Positions 11,285-24,100 of a stretch of 64,000 nucleotides of DNA are shown here, in pieces. Source of the DNA: Rhabdophis nuchalis (Eukaryota; Chordata; Lepidosauria; Squamata; Natricidae); assembly GCA_039707465.1 (NCBI GenBank), contig CM077645.1, positions 62,467,850 to 62,531,849 on the forward strand, given 5' to 3'. A program made the position numbers and the translations under genes. The notes under the pieces were generated by a model. It did not search any database. It was not told where the DNA came from and was given only the letters and a program-made list of their open reading frames with translations. How positions within the stretch are numbered: position 1 is the first letter of the stretch; the number at the start of each line of letters is the position of its first letter.

Positions 11285-12410
11285 TTTTTTTTTAGTAATT
11301 TTGTATTTATTTTAAACAAACACAGATAAAACAAACATATCTGAAAAAACATCAAAAGCCATATTCCATTACAAATTATAAAAAATGTGTCAATTAATCA
11401 CAAAGTTCTATGCATGTCTTCCATAATCATTAGTTGTTTTGGATATCAATTATTACAATTATTGTATCTCAACCTTAATTTACTTGATTGGTTTTACATC
11501 CTTTTGTATATAAAGTAAAAGTATATAATGGCATTCTATTAATAAGACAACCAAAGAAAAGAAAAGAATTGAATTGAAAATGAAAATAAAAAGGAAAAGT
11601 TATCACTCTACATTGTATCTTTTAGAAAGCATGCCGACCGGCCTCACATAACTTCTGTGCATCTCTAAAATGGTTATTTTTCATAGATAATCTCATTTTA
11701 TAAATTTTAAATCAAAAATTTCCTCATGTACCTTAATATCAGTACACCAAAATTCTCATCTAATATTCCAAATTTAGTCTATCTCCTTCTTCCAACATAT
11801 CTTTAAATCACATCCACCTAATGGCTTCTATTGTCTATTCCCAACAAACATACACATATACATACAATAGTATTCTAAAACCATCTAATTATTAATCATC
11901 AAAATATAGTAATTTTCCTTATCAGCCAGTATCAACTATAATTCTTCCACTATTCTTGATATAACTCATAATTTCTATGATTCTTCAGTAATATCTAATA
12001 CATAATACATACCGTATTTATTCGAGTATAACGCGCAAAATTTTCTACCAAAAAAAGAACTCAAAGTTTGGGTGCGCGTTATAAACGAGGGTGCGCGTTA
12101 TAAACGATTTTTCTCATGGCCGCACGTGTTCAACAACGTTTGTCACTTACAATGCTTGGTCTGAGCCGAGAAAAAGTGAAACAAAATTTTATACCGATTT
12201 TTAATCGGAAATTAGGGGGTGCGCGTTATACACGTGTGCGCGTTATACTCGAATAAATACGGTAGATATATTTTAACCAATAAAATCTTGATAACAAAAA
12301 CAATACATAATCATCTAATGCTACCCCACAGCCTGCTAAAATAACATTTTTTACAATGTGTGAAAATGTCAGGAACATATGAGGAAATATGTCTCCTGAT
12401 GTCAAGCACA
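11285..12410 (-). mobile_element. Probable L1-like 3' untranslated region, cut by a MITE
   Basis: The plus strand begins with a T-rich run (a minus-strand poly-A tail) at 11286, then a long C-poor, AT-rich tract with CCATAATCATTAGTTG and ATTGTATCTCAACCTTAATT. The same order of motifs recurs at 51783-52330. It is interrupted by the TA-flanked MITE at 12012-12262. The L1 label is inferred from tail orientation and composition, not from coding motifs. Confidence 0.45.
12012..12262. mobile_element. Palindromic TA-flanked MITE, CCGTATTTATTCG family
   Basis: Exact terminal repeats: CCGTATTTATTCGAGTATAA on the left and its reverse complement on the right, followed inward by CGCGC. Bounded by TA at 12010-12011 and 12263-12264. 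The interior has three GGTGCGCGTTATA-type motifs. 251 bp. Tc1/mariner-type mobilisation is inferred from the TA duplication. Confidence 0.88.
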
Positions 12411-12412
12411 AA

Positions 12413-13614
12413 GAATCTGGACTGTATGGTAAGTTCCAGTTAAGAAGGTTTATTGCCCAAACTTATACATAAGAATCTGGTCAACTAATGATTAGCACTA
12501 CATTGGCACTAGATAAGAATCAATGGGAATTCAAGGGGAGGGGGGCTGGACTTGGACTGATTGTGAACATGCAATCATTCTAGGCTTATTGCTGTGTTGA
12601 TCTACCTCCTGACTAAGAGCTGCATTATCTAATGGCTGACTGGCCTACTTAAAACATCTTTCAGTTCAATCTATTGATTGGTTAATATAGAACAGTGTTA
12701 GCCTATGGGAGAACCTCTCCAGCAGAAAAACCCATTGGTGAAATGAGTAGAGCAATAGCTGTAGCATTTTCACTTGGAAGCCTTTGTTTGCCTAGACCTT
12801 CAACTTACTGCTTTGCATTGCCCTCTGCCTTTGTGTGCTGAAATCAGCCTTCTGTGTGCTGATTTTTGTCTTGAAGGACAGGATTACTAGAAAATGTAGC
12901 CATCATAGCATTATAGGTAACAGCCAATGGCATATCATTTAAATATAATTTTAATTTTAAATTTCTGTTATTTTTCTCAAACCAAATAGGACAATGTATC
13001 TGTTTCTAACTTATAATATGGTCACTTTTTATTTTTATTTTTGTAGTAAAATTGCAATGATTTCCAATTATTCCAATTATTTCCAATTACAGTATTATTA
13101 TATGTTCCATATACATAGTGTGACACAAAATGTGCACTGGAAAATGGTTGGAAACAGTTTGTATTCATCAAAGCCTAATATAGGGTATTCTATATTTATT
13201 CTATATCAATATTTATTCTATATATAGAATACTTATTCTATATTTACATAGTTGATCATTGTATCTGTCACTTAATGCAGACAAGAAAGATTGAATCTAA
13301 TTTATGTGCTAATAAAAAAATATGTACACTGGTTAAATAGTCAAGTGATACCCAAGAGTATTTATCCTTTTAAATTTCATAATGTTTACTTTATGAAAGA
13401 ACTTCAAAGAGACATTTTTCTCTGATTTTGAGTTCATAAATTTTGCCTAAAGTAAAATATAAAGGCAATCCTTTAGTTACTTTTTCAGTTACAAGATTCT
13501 ATATATTTTATAGGGATTGCAGCATGTCCATTGATCCTGTACAATAAGTGTTCACAAGGTATACACAAAACTACAAACCTGTAAAAGAGGAACAAACAAA
13601 TATTAATTCAACAG
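12413..13614. other. Unassigned intronic-type DNA
   Basis: AT-rich, with a local TATTCTATAT tandem at 13187-13243. No coding or transposon ends recognised. Confidence 0.5.
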
Positions 13615-13680
13615 AAAATGAATAGAGTAAGGTAGGGTAGAGTAGAAGAGAAGGGAAGAGAAGAGAAGAGTTAGAAGATA
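13615..13680. repeat. Purine-rich (AGAG/AGTAG) tract
   Basis: Irregular GTAGGGTAGAGTAGAAGAG then GAAGAGAAGAGAAG repeats, just left of a hAT MITE. Confidence 0.8.
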
Positions 13681-13693
13681 CTTTGTACTAGTT

Positions 13694-14074
13694 CAGTGAT
13701 GGCAAACCTATGGCACGGGTGCCACAGGTGGCACGCAGAACCATTTCTTAGGGCACGTGAGGCATTGCCCTGTCAGCTTCAGCATGCATGTGTGGGCTGG
13801 CCAGCTGATTTAGGCCTTCTTTTGAGGCCATTTTTCGCCATCTGGAGGCTTCAGGGAAGCTCCTGAAGACTCTGGAAGTGGGGAGGGGAGGCTGTTTGTA
13901 CCTTTCCCAGGCTTCTAGAAAGCCTCTGGAGCCTGGGGGGGGGGGGGAGAGAAAAAAGTGCACCAAAAGCAGGGGGTCGCACACATAGCATTATGGGTGT
14001 GGCACACCCTTGCACGACCCCCTTGCGCTCCCCCCGCTTTTGGCACGTGAGCCAAAAAAGGTTAGCCATCACTG
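13694..14074. mobile_element. hAT-type MITE, CAGTGATGGC family, perfect TSD
   Basis: Termini CAGTGATGGCAAACCTATGG and GGTTAGCCATCACTG. The flanks are identical 8-mers, tactagtt at 13686-13693 and 14075-14082. It contains a run of G at 13937-13947. Interior GC-rich with TGGAGGCTTCAGGGAAGC. 381 bp. Confidence 0.9.
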
Positions 14075-14082
14075 TACTAGTT

Positions 14083-14645
14083 CAAGGCTGCTTCTTTCCT
14101 TGATTAGTTTCCATCCATTGCTTCTTGTCCTGCCTCAGGTGCTTTGGAGAATAGCTTGACTCCCTCTTCTTTGTGTCAATTCCTGAGATATTGGAACACT
14201 GTTAGTCCTTCTTTTCATTAAACATTAGACATACCCAATTTTTCACTGGAAAAGAGTCTAATGCTGGGAATGATTGAAGGCAAAAGAAGAAGGAGACAGC
14301 AGAGAATGAAGTGACTGGAGCTTAAATAGACTCGGGAGGATGGTAGAGAACAGGAAGGCCTTGAGGAACATTGTTCATGGCATCACGATAGATTGGACAT
14401 GACTTCACGATTAACAACAACCCAATTCCAACAACTGTTTTTTATTTGTTTTAGCATCCAGTCCCCTAATCCTCTTTGTTGCTCTTCTCTGCACTCTTTC
14501 TAAAGTCTCAGCATCTTTTTTACATTGTGGCGACCAAAACTGGATGCAGTATTCCAAGTGTGGCCTTACCAAAGCATTATAAAGCAGTATTAACACTTCA
14601 TGTGAATACGTGGAAGCACTGCACATCATGCCATTGTTTCTACTT
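14083..14645 (-). mobile_element. CR1 LINE fragment interrupted by another retroelement piece
   Basis: On the minus strand 14411-14629 encodes [20 protein letters not shown] and [14 protein letters not shown], a CR1 RT C-terminal block. The next part of CR1 is found at 14083-14239 (LFSK- and RSNGWKL-like region, frame broken). Between them, 14240-14440 holds unrelated sequence in plus orientation. A hAT MITE abuts the left edge. Confidence 0.8.
14240..14430 (+). mobile_element. RTE/BovB-like ORF end fragment inside CR1
   Basis: Plus-strand frames read LEKSLMLGMIEGKRRRRQQR, then after a gap and frame change LNRLGRMVENRKALRNIVHG. This is the shape of the C-terminal tail of RTE/BovB-type ORFs (basic GKRRRGR stretch, then DR.AWR..VHG). 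It ends in an AACAAC run, as a retroposed 3' end would. Family assignment is from memory; stop codons and a deletion show it is dead. Confidence 0.5.
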
Positions 14646-16090
14646 TTAAAAGTTTTTTCGTAGAGTAGATGAAAATATAAATAGCTCAGAATTGAATTCT
14701 AGAGTCTTTAGTATTTTCTGAGCTTGGTTGTTTGCTTATTTGCTTGCAGATGTTTCATTACCCATCAAAGTAATATAATCAGAGATAGTGAGTTGTTTCA
14801 TCTTTTTTATATACAGTAGTTTGCTGTACCAGTATTAGTGGGTGTGTGGTTTTCTCTTTGGTAGTGCTTTGATTAGGGAATTTTTGTTGATGATGGTGAT
14901 AATGATGATGATATGTAATGGTAAAGGTAAAGATTTTTCCTTTCTAATCTCCTGCTTATCTGGGCATTGGCTTCTGAAGAACCAACCCCAGAAAGCATAA
15001 CAAATGATTGTCCAATCTTTTCTTGAAAAAGAAATCAGTGAACTCCACAACTGTATACCTTGATTTTTTTGCTTATATAAGCACTCTGTGTGTTTTATAA
15101 GAAATAGAAAACAAGACAGTAATATAAAATTAGGAGAAAAGGAGACCAAACTAACTTCCCTAGGGAGAGGATTCTGTATTCAGAATCATCCACGATAATA
15201 CTTCTCTTACATATTAGATAGCTGAGTTTGTAGAGGTGGAAGAGGCAAAAGAGTTTCTCATGCTCATCTAAGCAGATTTGTAGGAGGAAAGAGAATTCCT
15301 AAGACAATTAGTGGTTTAAAAATTAACTCCTTAAAGAATACCTAGATCAGAAGGCAATTGCCAATCATCCTACCCTTTTCAGCATTATTTTTTGTGCTAG
15401 GAAGCAGTTTGACTGCTGCATTTTGCATCAATTCTAATTTCTGGACATTTTCGAAGCATAATTTTACTTTGACCGCATTACAGTCAAGATAGTTGTAGCA
15501 GGTCCTGTTACCATATCCTACGTGTCCAGAAAGAATCACAGTTGGTATACTATCTGCAGATTCACTTAAAGCTGAAGGAGATGGAACATTCTCCAACTGT
15601 GATCTTACTGATTCTGGAGTGTTCTGCAGTAGTCTTCTTCAGTCAAATCTCCAGCATAAAGGACAAGGTTGAACTCTGTCAGACATAATAGATATCAAAC
15701 AGTAGTTTCCTGTCATCACATTTTGAATGAGAAGGATGGAAGAAGAGTACCAGGACAGAGTCTTCTCTGCCAGAGGGAAACATAAACCATGGGGGACTGC
15801 TGATTTCTATAAAACTAGATCTTACGGTATGTAAAGTTTTAAAGGTTATTGCATGCATCTTGAATTACACACAGAAGCCAACTTGGAACCAGGTGCAGCT
15901 TATACATCATAGGAATGATGTAGCAGTCACCTATCGCTGCTCAGGTTGCTGGATTCTATACCAGTTTATTTTCCTAAAAGTTTTCAAGAGCAGATCCCAT
16001 GAGGGTATATTGCAAGAGGGGACTGCAAGTCCAAGAGGGAACTTTTTGTCCAGTTCTTCTGTAAAAATTGCCAGTATCTACACAATTTGG
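14646..16090. other. Mostly unassigned
   Basis: Holds the decayed L2-like piece at 15365-15600; the rest shows a GATGAT run near 14890 and nothing else I can identify. Confidence 0.5.
15365..15600 (-). mobile_element. Decayed L2-like RT C-terminal fragment
   Basis: The minus-strand reading contains LDCNAVKVKLC followed by LELMQNAAVKLL, which line up with LDYCNSLYMGLPL and LQLVQNAAARAI of the better L2-like copies. Outside this block the similarity is lost. This is an old copy. Confidence 0.5.
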
Positions 16091-16094
16091 AATA

Positions 16095-16556
16095 CCTGTA
16101 TTTTTCAGAATATAAGACGCACCGGAATATAAGACGCACCAAATCTAAAAAAAAATGTTTTTGCACTCTGCAGACCTCCCCAAAAATGGTTCGTTTTTTG
16201 CAAAAACGGGCCCGTTTTTTTTTAATAAAAAGGGCATGAATAGCCCAGGGGGGCAACAATGAGCGAAAACTGACACATTTTTCATGAAAACGGGTCAGTT
16301 TTCATGAAAAGCTTATAGAGTTCTTCTGGGGGCTGAGGTGGGATTGAGCAAAAAACGGCCTATTTTTTGCTCATTTTTGCCCTCTCCAGCTCCCAGGAGC
16401 ACTCTGAAAGCCCCCTAAAGGCTATGCATGGCCATTTTGGTAAAGGGGGCAGGGCTGCGGGAGGCAGAAAATGCTGTATTCAGTGTGTAAGATGAACCCA
16501 GATTTTCAGCCTCTTTTTTGAGGCAAAAGGTGCGTCTTATACTCCGAAAAATATGG
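16095..16556. mobile_element. TA-flanked MITE, CCGTATTTTT family
   Basis: Left CCTGTATTTTTCAGAATATA followed by AGACGCACC; right end is the reverse complement type, GGTGCGTCTTATACTCCGAA then AAATATGG. TA at 16093-16094 and 16557-16558. ATATAAGACGCACC is present twice in tandem at the left end. Interior encodes nothing. Tells apart from the 12.0 kb family by the subterminal sequence. Confidence 0.82.
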
Positions 16557-16558
16557 TA

Positions 16559-19382
16559 AATTCCTGTAATTTATGTTTCTTGAAATTTTCCCATACTTAG
16601 ATTTTTATTTGAAATTTATTTAGAGTTCTAAATAATGGAAGTGCTTTAATGTTTGTACACATAGCATGGTAATTAATAAATCATTGTATGGAGAAAAAAA
16701 AAGCAATTTAATAGGTTTCCTCATTTGATTTTTTATACTCTACTTTACTACTGTGTGAAAGGGGATAAAATGTGGCCATTGGGCTCCCAAATACTTGTGT
16801 GCTAAAAAGATTGGCATATAACCACAATAAATAAATCAGATAACTGCTTCTGTGTAGGTCAAACAATGCAAATATGTGTTTAAAGTTTTGTTTGACATAT
16901 GTAGGATAGATATAAATGTATCTTTCTACATTGATACATTTCATATATGTGCTCACAATTTTCTAATATATATGCATGTTTGATGAAAGAAATATATATT
17001 TTCTAAAATACAGCTTCCCTAAGATTATGAGAAAGAATAGGGTATATATAATACTATAAACTTCTATCTATAGTTTAGATTTGTATAAAATCTAAGATGT
17101 AACATGTTATTTTCTTTAAAAAGTTTTGTAAAAGAAAATTATATTCAGTTACATATTTTGCAGAATTTAAATGAAAAAAGTGTTACAGTAATACAGTAAA
17201 GTAAATGAAGACCAATGTTGTATGCTATATAATTCACAGATAAGTTTGAAAATATTTGAGATGAATTTCCATTCATGATTATTCATAGAAGTTAGAATTA
17301 TTTTGCAACAGAAAGAAAATGCTTCTTTGATTCACTTTCAAGCAGGGTATTCAAGATAGTTAAGAATACAGTAAAAATTCAAATACAACAGTGCATCAGA
17401 ATGATATATTCACATGGATTTTGCAACAAAAATCTATAAGCAGGATTCTGCAGCTATTTCCACAATGCCTGTTAATTCTTTGTAGTCTTTGTTCAGACAA
17501 AAGTTTAGAAGGTTCTAAAAAGTCAATTTCTGCTTGTCAAAATAAAGCTATATATAACTACATAGCTTAACACCTTAATTCTAGTCTGAGAATCAATTAA
17601 CTGAACCAGCTAATCCAAAGTCTTTTCACAAACAAGCAAGCAAGATAGAAGTTGCTGATAAAGAGCAGCAATTCCCAATAGAAAGTGAGATACTAATGCC
17701 AGTAACACTGAATGTGTGAGAAAAAGATTTCCTTGTTAATCAGTTTTACAATCTTTTCACATTTTACAATCTTCCAGGTGCTCTGAATCCTGCAAAACAG
17801 CCCATGTTTGTTATGAATAATATGCTCAAGGAATAGATAGAATAGTTACAATAGTAACAATAATGTGTATTTATCACACTATAGTGCAGTATGAGCTTTG
17901 TAAGACTATTCTCTGGTATTGTCATTTGTCTATCCACGAGCAATATTAGGTATTTTTGAAAGTCCAGCAAGCTGTTATCTGTTCCAATTGAATGTAGATA
18001 GGTAACTAGGGTGCTTTCCATATATTTATTTCAGTTTCATTATTCCATTTATCATGACCAAAGATCAGGTATTACTGAAACAAAGGTACACAGAAGAAAA
18101 AAAAGATTCTTTCTTCCAAATACATTGACTGGATGATATGAAGAAGTTGGATGAAAGGCAAAAAAAGGAATAATGCATCAAGGCTCACATTTAGAAATTA
18201 GTCATGTAAGAATATTCATGCAGCACATTCTGAATTTTAATCAATTTACAACTTTTAAACAATTTATCAAGTGTGATTCTGTAATCCACGCAGACAGCTG
18301 CTAAGGGTTTGAACTTGATTAGTTGTTCCTCTGTGCCATCTGTAGTTTTGTCCATTCATCTTGACTGCATTATGAAGACTGAGTTTAAAAAATGACGTGA
18401 GATTGAATCTAGAATTTGTTTTGGAGAATGACAGCATTCTTTGAAAGGGATTCTAATCAGAACCCTTTCTATTCAGAGCTACCTCAAAAGGGAAGGGCCT
18501 GGCAAGTTTTTTTGATTTTTGCTAACTTCTAACCTTTCAAGACCCAAAGACTTCATTATCTTCACTATAACAAATTTAGAGAAGGGAGGGACAAGAAGCT
18601 GCTGTAGTAGAGAAGATTAAGAACAACAACAAAATTCCCTTAATCCATTCCATCAGAGCTCTGCTCTCCTAGATCATTTTCCCATGAGTGCTAATCTGTC
18701 ATGTAGCAAGTAATGGTTTAAGCCATTTTCCCCTGTTTTTTCCTGTTTTCATGAGTGATTTGTCCTGCTGTGGTAGATTATCCAAGTTTTAATTTCCCTC
18801 TCACATCCTTTATCCTGAGTGAATATTTTTATTCCTTTCTAAATGAATTCAGTAAACTAAATCAGTGTTATATTCTTCTTTGAGAAAAGTGAGGCAGAGA
18901 ATATTGTTGATGTTCATTCTGGGATCTATAAGTGTGCCATATTCAATATCTGCCTCTTTTAATGTGTTTAAATGAAATACTTTAAGAGATAGGAAACAAT
19001 TACTTAGCAAATAATTGGACATCACAGATTTCTTCTTAGAGCTCCCACTGTTATATGAGTGCTAATTTTCATGTAATAAATATATATATATCACTATTTC
19101 CATTTGTCAGTTGCATAAATAAGGTAATTTCTAGCTCCAAAAGGTGTTTTCAAATATTCATATCAAATCTATACAGCAGACGTTTGTAATTGCAAAGAAG
19201 CAAGTTATTTTTAAAAAGAATATTTTTTCATCTCAAAATTGCAGATGTGTTCACTAATAAATGTGGAGTCTATGACAGATACAACCATATAATTAAAGTT
19301 CCACCCTTTAATGAGAATTGCTCTTTTAAAATGGTTGGGAGATTTCATCACATAGTTGTGGCCAAAATTATAATTGCCTTTG
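16559..19382. other. Unassigned, likely unique DNA
   Basis: Nearly 3 kb of AT-rich sequence with no repeat termini or exon-like segment found. Confidence 0.55.
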
Positions 19383-19735
19383 AGCACCAGTTTGGTCTAG
19401 TGCAGGGGTTCCCAAACTTGGCAACTTTAAGACTTGTGGACTTCAACTCCCAGAATTCTCCAGCCAGCTATGCTGGCTGGAGAATTCTGGGAGTTGAAGT
19501 CCACAAGTCTTAAAGTTGCCAAGTTTGGGAACCCCTGGTCTAGTGGTTAAGGTACCAGGCTATACCAAGAGTCTCTGAGTTCTAGTCCCATTTTAGGTAT
19601 AAAAGCTGGCTGGGTGACCAGCCACTCTCTTTCAGTCCAACTCACCTCACAGGAGTAACAGGATGAGGCTGGAATATTAGGTATATTTACTGGCTTGAAT
19701 AATTTATAAAATAATGAAAACAGGGGGGAAATCTA
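19383..19735 (+). mobile_element. tRNA-derived SINE split by a hAT MITE
   Basis: The head reads AGCACCAGTTTGGTCTAGTG before the insertion and GTCTAGTGGTTAAGGTACCA after it; GAGTTCTAGTCCC is the B box. The body has GCTGGCTGGGTGACCAGCCA and CCAACTCACCTCACAGGAGT. The 3' part ends around AATTTATAAAATAATGAAAA. The 135 bp palindrome at 19403-19537 sits inside the A box and duplicated 8 bp of it, so the right half keeps an intact A box. Confidence 0.8.
19403..19537. mobile_element. Palindromic hAT-type MITE with perfect arms and perfect 8 bp TSD
   Basis: The element is two 66-nt arms that are exact reverse complements, separated by TAT at 19469-19471. It begins CAGGGGTTCCCAAACTTGGC. The flanks are identical: gtctagtg at 19395-19402 and 19538-19545. 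No coding capacity. It lies inside a SINE A box, so it is younger than the SINE. Confidence 0.95.
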
Positions 19736-20166
19736 ACCTAACTATAGCTGGAAGGAATGGTTGTTGTGCAAGATAATGTGCATTGTTATTCTTTTTATAA
19801 CTTTAAAGATACTTGCATCAGAAAAGTATATTTCTACCACAGATATATTTTTCTAATCATGTCCATGTCATTTCTACAATTAGGGAAATGAAGCTTTCCA
19901 TGTTTATAGGCTAAATAAAAGCACTGTTTCTAAGTGTAAAAATTTAGACTCGCATTCTTTATTCATTCTAAAGAATGAATAAAAATGAAATTTTATTTTA
20001 TGTGTTACATGAAACCATGTGCAATCTTAGACATTTTATGACATTTCTGTATGTAATATTAATCCAGAATGGTATTTTCCATTTTGGGAATAACACCAAT
20101 TTTTTAGCATTCAATTACATGTATGATTGTACACAGCTAAATACTGGACCATAATGTGCAGCAATA

Positions 20167-20500
20167 CAGGCATTCGTCAACTTACAACCAGTCATTTAGC
20201 AAGTATGTATAATCACAATGGCACTGAAAAAGTAGCTTGCAACCAGTCCTCACCTTTGCAGTGTTTTAGAGGTCATGTGATTGCAATTTGGGCACTTGGT
20301 AACTGGCATGTATTAACAATGGTTGTAATATTCCAGGGTCACATGATTGTCATTTGCGATTTTCCCAGTTGGCTTCCAAAGCAAATAGGGAGAGTCCAAT
20401 TTGGTCAATTATCTGTGATTCAGTTAAGGACCATGGCAAAAATGTCTTAAAAATTCACATGGTTATAAGTATGTGATTCACTTAATGAACACATCATTTT
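20167..20500. mobile_element. MITE of the CAGGTAGTCCTCGAC family, diverged
   Basis: Starts CAGGCATTCGTCAACTTACA after TA. Contains CAATGGCACTGAAAAAGTAG, AGGTCATGTGATTGCAATTT and a GGTCACATGATTGTCATTTG block, in the order of the family read in reverse. The right end is not clear. Confidence 0.6.
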
Positions 20501-20653
20501 ATAATGGGAGTTCCAGATATTCAAAACCTTTGTATCCTTTCCCTGAAATGTACATAACAATATACCCACATAAACTTTTACATATAACTGGTTTTTTTTT
20601 TCATATCTTTTACTACAAATATAACATTTCATGGGCTAATAGCAAAATGACTA

Positions 20654-21131
20654 CAGTGGTACCTCGGATCACGAACTTAATTCGTGAAATGACTCTGGTC
20701 GCGATCCGATTTGGTTGTGATGCGAGGCACAATTTCCCATAGGGTTCAATGTAAATCCGATTAATCCGTTCCGACCTTGTTTTTTGGTTGTGATGCGAGG
20801 CACAGTTTCCCATAGGGTTCAATGTAAATCCGGTTAATCCGTTCTGACCTTGTTTTTAAAATGTCCGCGGCTCCGGTTCGTGAAGCGAAACGGAGGTCGT
20901 GAATCCAGGCATTTTTATGAACTTTTCCGTTCGTGATGCGAGGGCGGAGTTCGTGATGCGAGGCAGAGTTCGTGAAGTGAGGCGGAGTTTGTGCAGCGGA
21001 GCATTTTTTACGAACTTTTCCGTTCGTGCAGCGAAACGGTGTTCGTGAACCGGGGCACATTTTTTGGGAAATTTTTGGTCGTGAAGCGAATTGGACGTGA
21101 TGAGAGGCGTTCGTGGTCCGAGGTACCACTG
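20654..21131. mobile_element. pogo/Tigger-like MITE, CAGTGGTACCTCGG family
   Basis: Termini CAGTGGTACCTCGGATCACG and GGTCCGAGGTACCACTG, TA at 20652-20653 and 21132-21133. The interior repeats short TTCGTGA(A/T)GCGA units many times, and a segment with GTTGTGATGCGAGGCAC and TTTCCCATAGGGTTCAATGT is tandemly duplicated at about 20714-20778 and 20785-20850. The termini resemble Tigger-type elements. Confidence 0.85.
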
Positions 21132-21133
21132 TA

Positions 21134-24100
21134 TATTGGTGGTGAATAGTTTTTTAACTTGTTTTAAAATGCTCTTGGTTAAGAACAAAAGATAAATCTG
21201 GTGGGACTATTGGCAAATATAGTACCTCTTGAGGAATTTGCAGCATGATTAATATAACTGAGTACATAAATGCTCAGCATGAATTCCTAAATTGCTAAAA
21301 TGAAGGGAAAAAAAGGTAACCAGATTAGGTCTCATTTAGCACTACAGTTAAGTGAAAATACAGCAGAGCAGGGAATTGAATTCCGTGCTGAATATTGAAT
21401 TGTAGTTGTACAGAAATCATTCCATAGGAATGTTTCTAGAGGAAATAATACATATAGTATCACAGTGCTTTAACAAGAATCTTCAGTCAAATTATATGTG
21501 CACAATCAGTAATCATTTTTTCCTGTGCTAATTATCTGCCTTAATAATTCCAGAAATTTAGGCCATAACTAATTGTTACTCAAGAGATTCATGTTCAAGT
21601 CTCCTGAATCATAATAACAAACACAACAAAACAAAACAACTGTAGTAGTTATTTGATCCAGAGGAGAAGGCAGTATCAGGAGATTATCATATCTACATAA
21701 GGAAAAATATGCCATTTTGTTTTCTTTTCCCAATAGGATTAATTCCATTTTTTAAGCATCATAGCACAGATCTAACTTTGGCAGTTTATTATAAATTATT
21801 TCATTATTTTAGAAGAAATCATAACAAATCCAATTTTGATATTTCTGTCAGTTTTGCTTAAAAATAAAGGAGCCAGAAATAATTAGAATGCAATTTCTTG
21901 ATTTCCAATATTCTCTGAAACCAACCCAAATTCTTAGTAACTAGAATACACATACATTTGTGAAAATATGGCTACTACATGGAATGCTGTGCTTACTGTG
22001 CTTTTATTTGCATTATTGATGCTTATATGGATATAAACCTTCAGATGTTTTTCTGAATGCATGGAAACAGTAAAGAGAAAAAGTTGGAGAAAGGATGCTG
22101 CCTCCATTTTCTAATTAGCTTGAAGCTTTCTGTACATTTGGCTAAATGGTGGAAGGGGATGTTTAAGCATATACAACGCTGACAATTTGCATACACATGA
22201 ATGCAAAATACTTTCTGAATATAATGGATAATCTCCCTAAAGAGAACTGACGGTCTTTAATATTAGATTGCAGGCTTACGTGTTTGGATAACCTCATGTT
22301 TTACTTCATTTTTTAAGAGGTATTATGCAAATGCCTCATGTTTAAGGGTCACTTATGACATTTTAAAAGCAAATCAAAGAAAATGGCTACTAGAGAGAGG
22401 AGCTTTGCCCGTGCATAAGATATATGTGTGTTTAGGCTCAAAATCCCAGTATCCTGGAAAGCAAGTTAATGACATTGTGCTATATTAGTGTTTAACCCCA
22501 AATATTTACTGTGAATTCAGAGATTACCTTGGACATCATTATATAAACACCGGACTACCACAATCCACCATGATTTTTTTCTATTTATGCTGATAGAGTT
22601 TATATGGGCTCAGAGGACTATTTAGAAATAAAAACAAAGCTTTATTTGTTGCTTTGCTTTAAACATGTCAGATTTAGTTCAAATTTCTTTTAAAAATATA
22701 TCCAAAATCCCTCAACTCCAAAACAAAACCTTTTTCAAATGTGAGAAACAATGGGGAAAGGGCCTGGCAGATAGACAAAACTTTTGAGCCTATGGATACC
22801 TCATCGATCGGATAGCTTCTTGCTTTACATTAAACATATAGAGGTTCAGATATTTATTATCTAAATATATAAATTAAATATATAATTATATAAACATAAT
22901 TCCTCATGCTCCTTATGGAATCTTACACTGGAAGAAAAACATGAGTCTAGAATGGTAAGGGAAGATTCATATTTTGTTCTTCGAGAAGCAACATGCAGTT
23001 TTCTAAAATGTTCCTTGGATCCAAATACACAGTGACCTTTTCAGTGATCATCCTTTTTCTCTTTTTGATTTGTTCTGGGGAAATTGCAAGCACCTGCTAT
23101 TTGGTTTCCAAAATTGACCTTTTGATACTGTTTGGATGGGATTGTAGTCTATAAAAGTCGGCAATGAACAAGCAAGCACTTTAGTTTAAAATACATTTTA
23201 GTTACTGCCTTTGAATTATTATTATTTTTTAAAATTGTTTCATTTTGTATAAAACTGCATGAAATTCTTTGTCTCTTCTGTGGTAAACTGTAATAGACTA
23301 CCTTCTTCATCTGCTGCTTTACTCAAGAGTCATCGAAGAATTGTTTTATAGGGCTTATTCAGTATTTTAAAAAGAATGTTACTAAGTATGGCTTATTTTA
23401 CTTTAAAACTAGAATTAAAAACGAGCCCTTTTATATAGTCACTTTTCACATTTCTATACACTTTATATATCCCTATTAGAATAATTTTGAAGCTGGTGGT
23501 CAAATATATAAGCTTCTTACTTCAAGTTTACAAAAATGAACCACAATGTGCTTCAGACTTCTATCCTTCTCTATTTTATAATATAATCCTAAAGTGGAGT
23601 TCAGAAACTATTGAACTAAAGCTTTCACGTTAATTCAAATTTATCATATCAGCTAAACACAGAAAATCTGTGATTTGCTCCAAATTATTGTTTATGAAAC
23701 CAGTTTATTTTAATGATTTATACTGAACATTAACTATACTATGCTAAGCTACAGTAGAAAGTAAAATCTACTGATCCATTTGGGGTTTCAATGGAGGAGA
23801 GGGGACCCCAGAATAGGCAAGAGCAGTAATCATGAATACTTATTTCCTAAATTTATTGTTACCTGTAATGCCACCATTTTTGTGCAAAACTCAAACAATA
23901 CTGTGTTTGTTATCTTAGAGTGAAATATAATTAAATTAAAATTAAAATCTCTAATTGGTATAGAATAATGAATGGGCATGCATCACTTTAACCTTTTTAC
24001 TAAGCAACATAACTTAAAAGCTTTAAACTGAATGTATTCTTGCTAGATGGGTCTTATTTAGGCAGATTTACATAACAAACACAAGGTATATTATCATTTG

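Noticed and set aside
20613..21188. Minus-strand frames of 110-122 codons
   Set aside because: They lie inside the CAGTGGTACC MITE and its tandem units and have no protein similarity I recognise.
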